Shown: one piece after another, positions 57,501-64,000 of the stretch
How positions within the stretch are numbered: the first letter of the stretch is position 1
How the letters are laid out: each line of letters starts with the position of its first letter
Assembly: GCA_000442125.1 (NCBI GenBank)
Contig: KE546970.1
Coordinates: forward strand, 124,001 to 188,000
DNA from: Opeltia flavorubescens
Taxonomy: Eukaryota > Ascomycota > Lecanoromycetes > Teloschistales > Teloschistaceae
Direction: 5' to 3'
Length of the DNA stretch: 64,000 nucleotides
Position numbers and translations under genes: made by a program
The notes under the pieces: generated by a model
Seen by the model: the letters and a program-made list of their open reading frames with translations, nothing else
Told to the model about the DNA's origin: nothing
Databases searched by the model: none

Positions 57501-59992
57501 AGGCTTTGCACTTAGGACGTCGACGAAGGTGGTCCCTTCAGGTGTTCTAGAAATGGCGATATCTGTAGGACCATAAGAGCGTAGAGTAGGTGCTGATAGA
57601 TCTTTTTGGATCTCCTCGATCAGAAGTGGTAGAATCGTCTCTGGTGCCACAAATGCAAGTTCTGCTGCAGCATTGTGTTGGGCATTTTGAATCTTCGTTT
57701 TGAGCGAACCATTAAAATTTGACCCTGCGTGAACTTTGATTTCTGCCAGGCATCGCTCGCTGGCCGTGCGGACAAGGGTTCCAGGATCTTGACCAGTGGC
57801 AAGGCATACTTCGATCCAGTTGATGTGTGGTATAAGCGGTGGACGGCAAATTGTTATCATCATGATCAACTCCTCTTGCACCTGTTCTTGGCTTAGTGAT
57901 GAGCTTGTCTTGATTTGATCCGCTGTAGGGCAAATTGCTCTAATGGCCAAGTGCAATCGATCCATCGATGTGGAGTTTTCGCTATCGGGCTGTCCAGTGG
58001 TTGAATGCTCATGCCAGGACCATAGACCTTTGATGATATACCTAGAAACGGACGACGCCTGTTGGAGGTAACATGTGTTCAAAGCTATTGCCGCTTCCCT
58101 TCGTATGTCATGCGGCGTAGATGCAGCGGTGAGAATGTGTATAAACGCCAGCGCCCAAGAGCACCCTAAGGCAGATTCATCAGTTGCAGAAGTAATGTAG
58201 GACGGACAAGCTGCAAGAGCTCGTAACGCCCATCTTAGATCTTCCAGGTGAGTGATCTTCGAGTAGATACGATGATTTAGGAGGAAGGAGACCTTCGGAT
58301 CGAGAGAACACGCGTGCTCGTAAATGGATGCTTTGCGAATGGAGGTGACTATATTGCTGCTCTCAATCATGTTCGTAATATATGTACACGAAGCTGTTAA
58401 AACGAAGCCAACGACCACCAAACCTGACTGCGCGGCAGCAAGAACGTTAGCAGTCACTTCCCGATAAAGCTCAAGCATTTTTGGTAGGACTGTCTCGATG
58501 AACAAGCGGACGTCATGAACGTGCGAAAACTTCTGGGTCTTCCAAATTACTTCGCCGACCATCAAAACCCATGCTTTTCGATTCGCTGGTTTTTTGTCAT
58601 TCAAACCCTTGCACGCGTTTTCAGCACACGTTCTGTAGCAGCTGTTGCGGGACTCTGACTCAGACTGGGACAGGGTAACCAGGTGCTGAGAGAGTGCTTG
58701 GAGTTCAGCATTGAGGGCCACTTCGCTGGGCTCCTTGATGGCGACTGTGGTAAGTGCTTTACATATTGCTCCAGAAAGAGTAGGTGAAACCTCCAGATTC
58801 GCCAGGATGCGTGAATGGAGGACTCGATGTTCCGCTGCGGTAAGTTTCGAGGCAACCAACGGTGTCAGAACTTCATCCATGACTATGCGCATGCTGGTTT
58901 CGTCTTGCGAATGTTTGATCACGTTTATCAGCGTTGAGGTTGCTCCTTCCCGAATCGTTGCATTCGATGATTTCACGTTGGATAACAAGGGCTTCGATAG
59001 CCTATCAGCAAGCAGTGGTGCCATGTCAACGGTTTCTGGTAGGGAATTGATCAGCGGTGAGATCAGATCATTCAAAACTATCTCCGGGGCCCTTAAGAGA
59101 GCTTTCTCTATGGCTGGGGCAATATCATTTTTCATGTCTTCAAATGTGACAAAAGATCCAAAAAAGTCTGCTAAACCAATGGCGATATGAGACGGAACGG
59201 TGGTGCGAGAACCAATGATTTCTCGAAGATAGAATGATATGTAATGGCTTTTCTGCTTCTTCAGTATCTCCTTGAGTTTTGGACTCCGGGCGCACACCCC
59301 TGCTGTTACACCCAGAAGCACCGCTGCTCGGAAACCAGCTCCAGAAGATCCATTTGTCAATTTGCTAACAACTTGTTCTGCTCTTTGCTCTCCGTCATTT
59401 CCCTGGAAAGCACTTCTGAGGGCCCGCCGAGATACCACAAGAGCCGAATGTTTGACGCTTGGCCTTCCATTGGCGGCAATACATGCTTCAAGGACTTTGG
59501 CGTGCAGTAGTATTATCTTGGTTCCATGGACCTGCCATAACTCCTTTTTGTTCCCAAGCTTGGTGATAATGAGCGCCCCCCATTCGACGAGCACAAAAGC
59601 ATTTGACGCTGCGAGGTTCGTCTTAGCGGCTTCTTCAGAGAAGAGAGCAAGCACAGTCTGTATAGAATTCGAGTATTCGCCGTCAGAAAGGAGGATTCTC
59701 AAGCAATCCTGCACAGCTTTGCGCGATGGCCTGTCGTGGTAGAAAGGGTATGTTCGGAAGAGTATGCTGACGAAGTTATCGCTCAAATTTGGTGGAAACG
59801 CTGTCATATATCTTCAGTTTTGGCAATGAGTGGGTAGGAGGTATAAATCGTCTCACTGCTCTTTTCCAGTCCCTGCTCCAGCTGGGATATTTCTCTTAGG
59901 CGACATTTTGTTGAGCTTGAGAGCAAGGCTCTGTTGAGTTTTTGAAGATCCACGTCCGAGCCTTCGTGGGTAACGCCATTCTCTAATCCCAT
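51564..59992 (-). CDS. GCN1: GCN1, activator of the eIF2alpha kinase Gcn2
   Basis: Nine exons: 59992-59857, 59800-57038, 56988-56794, 56743-52946, 52898-52707, 52656-52501, 52453-52369, 52312-52171, 52121-51564; 2674 aa, matching the yeast protein's length. GCN1 is a giant HEAT-repeat protein that binds colliding ribosomes with Gcn20 and activates Gcn2 when uncharged tRNA accumulates. HEAT repeats fill the protein. The EF3-like and Gcn2-binding region lies in the 3.8-kb exon ([35 protein letters not shown]-type repeat with [81 protein letters not shown] with DAPS start). Splices near the end rebuild [39 protein letters not shown] and [20 protein letters not shown]. It is divergent from the DEVH helicase. 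Confidence 0.95.
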
Positions 59993-60264
59993 GCTGTCGC
60001 CATGGGGAGGTCAGAAAAGGCGCGAAATTGTGGGAAGGGCTAGTTTCAATGGCTTGACTCTAAGATTTGAAAAATATTGAAAAAGAATGGAGCCTACCTC
60101 AAGGTTGGCATGCGTTTTCGGCTAGCGTAGGTGGTCTGAACATATGACATATAAAATGTCTTGAAATCCGCAAATATTTTATTCCGGCTCCCAGGTGAGT
60201 AAAGCTTCAAAGCTGAAGGTAAATTGCATATTCCAAGAGGCTAATAATACCATCGAAGAAAACT
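59993..60264. promoter_or_regulatory. divergent promoter between GCN1 and the DEVH helicase gene
   Basis: A 272-bp spacer between two head-to-head genes with translation-related products. It contains AT-rich sequence at about 60064-60080 (GATTTGAAAAATATTG) and at 60166-60182 (CAAATATTTTATT), one near each gene, which could be core promoter elements. Shared regulation is possible but not shown by sequence. Confidence 0.5.
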
Positions 60265-63200
60265 ATGGCGCCAAAACGGAAGAACAAGAAACCGGCTGCC
60301 AATCCAGCCCGGGGCTTTGCTACGACTTCCACTGCATCAAAGTCCAAATCTAATGATGTCGTACCAGATGCCTCAAAAGCAGATTCTATTCCCGAAAGCC
60401 CCCATCTCTCCAAAGAGGATGTCGGCAGTAGTGTCCAAGTAGAGAAAGAATTTCATGAGCTAAGTCCAGAGGAGCTAGCAGAACGTTTGGAAGAGTCTGA
60501 TCTGAACCTTTTCCTCGAAAAATATAACGAGAAGATCCAGCGAGATACCTCTCGTCAGGTCAATAAATTGCAAACCGAGAAACGACTACTCCGGGCTCAA
60601 GCTAATCCACTAGCCACACGTTCATGGATGCCATCAGATATCATGGATCTTATTGTCCAGACCATTGAATCAGAGCATGTCACTGAATGCCAACTCGACC
60701 GAGTACGGAAAGCTTCCAGTCATGGAGAGCTATCGGAAGATGATTTATGTGTCAAAATATGGACCTTGAAACGGGTACTCGTCGACCTGGGCTTCTCTGC
60801 TGAGCTGCGTCAAGAAGCTCTACAATTCCTGCTCTCTACTACGCGATTTCCTGCTCTATTTGAAAATGTTATCGGTAAGGATACCATATGGGGCCTTGAA
60901 TATTGCCTGGATTGGTTGGCACTTCGTTGCACAGCCCAAGAAGCGCCCTCCTACCTCCCCCGCCCTGCCCCGGTTCAAGAGGGTAATTCGCTACATAAGG
61001 AACTTTTCATAGATGCACAAGAAGAATCATCCGATAGTGGTAAAAAATCATTTCAATTTACGGAAATTTAGGCTGAGACTAACGTCATGTAGTGCGCTCG
61101 ACCGTGGCCAGAACGGTTCCAGGCTTGCCATCTCCTTCCTCTCAGAGCGTCCAGAATAATGCCGATGCCTCTTTGCAGGGTGGCTTTGCCATATCTTCGT
61201 CGAGCAGTGACGCAGAAAGCGACTTGGACCCTGATACCATGACGGAACGGTACATAGGGCTCAAAACACGTCTATACGAGCTTGAACCCGACTTCGATGT
61301 CACCAAGAGTAAAACTCGATCTAATTGCACCGCAACATCCAATACTCTCGGAAGGGAAATTCAACCACGACTTGTTAAGATCTTGCGCAGACTCGAACGC
61401 CTTACTTCAGATATCTTATTCGATCGTTATGAGGCCGAGCAGAAGTGGAATGAGAAGCGAATCGGTTTTATCCAAGCAGCTGCTCAAAGGAAGAAACTGC
61501 AGCTTAACGACATATTATCTTCTGATTCCGTATCGCCTGACAGACGTGAAGACCAGGTCACTCTCGCCATTCAGCGTAGGGAGGAGACTGATACATATCA
61601 AGAAGACGGTGAAGTAGTCGCACTCGGCGAGTTCTTTTCTGGGCTCCCGGAGCCCACCGATGCCGATGCAAGTGGTTCTCCGAACTCAACCCTCTTAGCC
61701 GCGACAGGGCGGCCGATGAAAATAAGGGACTTTGGCAAATGGAACGGTATCAGTCCAAGACGGACTTTCGAGGAAGCATGCAAAGCAAGGTGAGTGGTAG
61801 AGAAATTCTACTTATTTTGACCTCTCTAATGATATTGACAGAGACGGTTCTGCTCGAATCACATACCAGCTCATCGATAGGTCCCCTTTTTCGAAGCAGC
61901 ACCTTGTGCGCATACGTTGGTCAAGCAATCAGCCTCGGCCAATTGAGTCGCCTACTGAAGCTATCTCGTGTATAGCAGATGCGCGGTCTGTCCAAGTAGA
62001 GATGATGAGTGACGCTACACCAGATGCCGCACAATCCGAGGCATATATCTCCACAGCAGCTATGTTTCTTATTTTTTCTTCTGTGCCCAAGGAAGAGAAA
62101 GCCTATTTGCGCCTACCGCCCGTTTGGAAAGATTTATGGGCAGAATTATCGGAGCTTAAAAGGAACCGAGATATGATCGCCGATCGTAAAGAGCTACAGG
62201 AAGTCCGAGCTTTGGTCGATGCCAGGCCTAGGGATGATGTGCAAGCTTCACGGGAGCCTCGAGCTATTGTCTCTGATTTCTCATCTCTAAAGGTCGGCAC
62301 AGCTCAAACCAAAACCGAGTTGGCTCAAGAGTCACCCGAACATTTACATACTCTTTGGATGTCAAAGTCAGCCACGCCCTCTTTCCGCAACATGCTGCGC
62401 CAACGCAAGGCTCTGCCGATATGGGGCTTCCGGGAGACTATTCAACAGACAATCAGCGACAATCAGATAACAATAGTCTGCGGCGAGACTGGCTGTGGAA
62501 AAAGCACGCAGGTTCCCAGCTTCATTCTCGAGAGCGAATTGTTACACAAGCGGGCGTGCAAAATCTACTGCACTGAACCACGTCGAATCTCTGCAATCTC
62601 CTTAGCAAGACGAGTCAGTGAGGAGCTTGGTGAAAAGAAAGGCGACGTCGGAACGTTTCGATCAATTGTAGGGTACGCAATCCGAATGGAAAACAAGCTA
62701 GTTCGCGAGACAAGGCTCGTCTATGCAACGACTGGAATTGTCATGCGGATGTTGGAATCCTCGGATGATCTTGGGGAGGTTACCCACTTGGTTCTGGATG
62801 AGGTTCATGAAAGGTCAATCGAAAGCGATTTCCTTCTGATTGTCTTACGGAAACTTCTGGCTAGGCGACCTTCACTCAGGGTTATTTTGATGTCAGCAAC
62901 TGTCGATGCGGCCAAGTTCTCGAATTATTTTGACCACGCCCCAGTAATGACGGTGCCTGGGCGAACATTCCCAGTCACGACTAAATACCTCGAAGACGCT
63001 CTTGAAGAAACAAAATTTGCTCTCCACGATGCTCAAATGAGACCGCCTGCGGAAGGCTTTGATGATGAGGTCGATAGTGATGTTGAACAGAGTACCAAAG
63101 AGCGACACGGCGACCTTACCGGTTACAGCTCACAGACGCGGAGTACACTTACGAAGCTTAGCGAGTACCGAATCAACTACGATCTAATTGTGGTTCTCCT

Positions 63201-64000
63201 CGAGACAATAGCGAACAAACCAAAATTTGTTGGCTTCAGCAAGGCGATTCTAGTTTTCCTACCAGGTCTTGCTGAGATTCGGCGGCTGAATGGTTTGCTT
63301 AGCGGCCATAGTACATTCTCCCATGGATGGCAGATTCATGCATTGCATTCAAGTATTGCAATGGACGAACAAGAAAGGGCCTTTGCATTACCGCCTCCAG
63401 GACAGCGCAAAATTGTTCTTTCCACCAACATTGCAGAGACTGGGGTGACGATACCTGATGTGACGTGTGTCATTGATACTGGGAAGCACAAAGAGATGAG
63501 GTAAGATGTATATTCCGTCGCAGTGATTCGTCGGCTTACGTTGGCTATCAGATTTGACGAGAGACGGCAATTATCACGATTAATCGAGGTTTTCATTAGT
63601 CGTGCAAACGCAAAGCAGCGGCGTGGTCGCGCTGGCCGTGTGCAGGAAGGCTTATGCTTTCATTTGTTTACAAAAGCCCGTCATGATACTGTCGTACGTT
63701 ATATCCCCCTTATTTACAGAACGTTACTCAATACCTCTAGATGGCTCCGGAGCAAACGCCCGAGATATTGCGTCTCTCACTACAAGACCTTGTTCTACGC
63801 GTCAAGCTTTGTAAGCTTGGAGGTGTTGAGCAGACACTGTCCGAAGCACTCGACCCTCCCATAGCCAAGAACATACGTCGAGCGATAGACGCTCTCATCG
63901 ATGTCAAAGCTCTCACAGTCTCCGAGGAGTTGACTCCTCTGGGTCGACAGCTTGCCCGGCTTCCACTAGACGTCTTCTTAGGCAAGCTGGTTTTGTTAGG
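60265..64000 (+). CDS. DEVH-box RNA helicase, DHX29/YLR419W type (3' end beyond window)
   Basis: Exons 60265-61039, 61093-61789, 61842-63500, 63552-63693 and 63741 to the window edge; about 1177 aa are visible. The first 650 residues are the family's own N-terminal part: a Lys-rich start ([13 protein letters not shown]), helical UBA-like segment ([15 protein letters not shown]), and an RWD-like region. Motifs follow: Walker [10 protein letters not shown] at about 705, motif Ia [16 protein letters not shown], motif II DEVH at about 810 ([15 protein letters not shown]), SAT ([12 protein letters not shown]), motif [22 protein letters not shown] and motif [14 protein letters not shown]. The final exon enters the winged-helix/ratchet region ([19 protein letters not shown]). 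Mammalian DHX29 assists scanning on structured 5' leaders. The HA2 and OB domains lie outside the window. Confidence 0.93.

Overview
The window is nuclear DNA of a filamentous ascomycete (Pezizomycotina). Genes carry short introns (mostly 45-110 nt, GT..AG, with CTGAC/CTAAC-like branch sites). The family mix is typical: PTH11-type receptor, anion:cation symporters, patatin-like and MOSC proteins, and a fungal 'TIDWT' protein. A leotiomycete-like fungus is possible, but I cannot fix the class from sequence alone. Assembly ambiguities are single N at 7931, 9831, 16220 and 49762, and a 40-N gap at 45602-45641.

Layout, left to right. 1-9.8 kb: hemerythrin-domain protein (-), sugar isomerase-like/3-dehydroshikimate dehydratase-like enzyme with a lysine-rich first exon (+), small secreted protein (-), low-complexity coiled-coil protein (-). 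9.8-17.1 kb, a possible sensing/uptake/oxidation group: PTH11-type membrane receptor (-), Dal5-type MFS transporter (+), FAD monooxygenase (+), cysteine-containing secreted protein (+). 19.3-28.9 kb, minus strand: unknown polytopic membrane protein, NIPA Mg2+ transporter with a long tail, patatin-like protein lacking its serine nucleophile, CinA-C deamidase. 29.3-37 kb, plus strand: second Dal5-type MFS gene with eight exons, hexose transporter, MOSC protein. 37-43.8 kb: two hypothetical proteins, 2.7 kb without a gene, then a 2H phosphoesterase.

The right third is rich in translation genes: ribosomal proteins eL42 and eL19, the GCN1 activator of Gcn2 (2674 aa, nine exons), and divergent from GCN1 a DEVH-box RNA helicase of the DHX29/YLR419W type that runs off the window. 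Between eL42 and eL19 lie a JmjC-like gene that seems to lack its iron ligands (its 3' end falls in the gap), a 79-residue basic/acidic protein and a coiled-coil protein.

I found no rRNA, tRNA, CRISPR array or recognisable transposon. No clearly new multi-gene system stands out. The best leads are two apparent pseudo-enzymes (patatin-like and JmjC-like), the basic N-terminal exon fused to a metabolic enzyme, and the unknown tryptophan-rich membrane protein. Exon boundaries were placed by eye from splice signals and reading frame; all would need transcript support.
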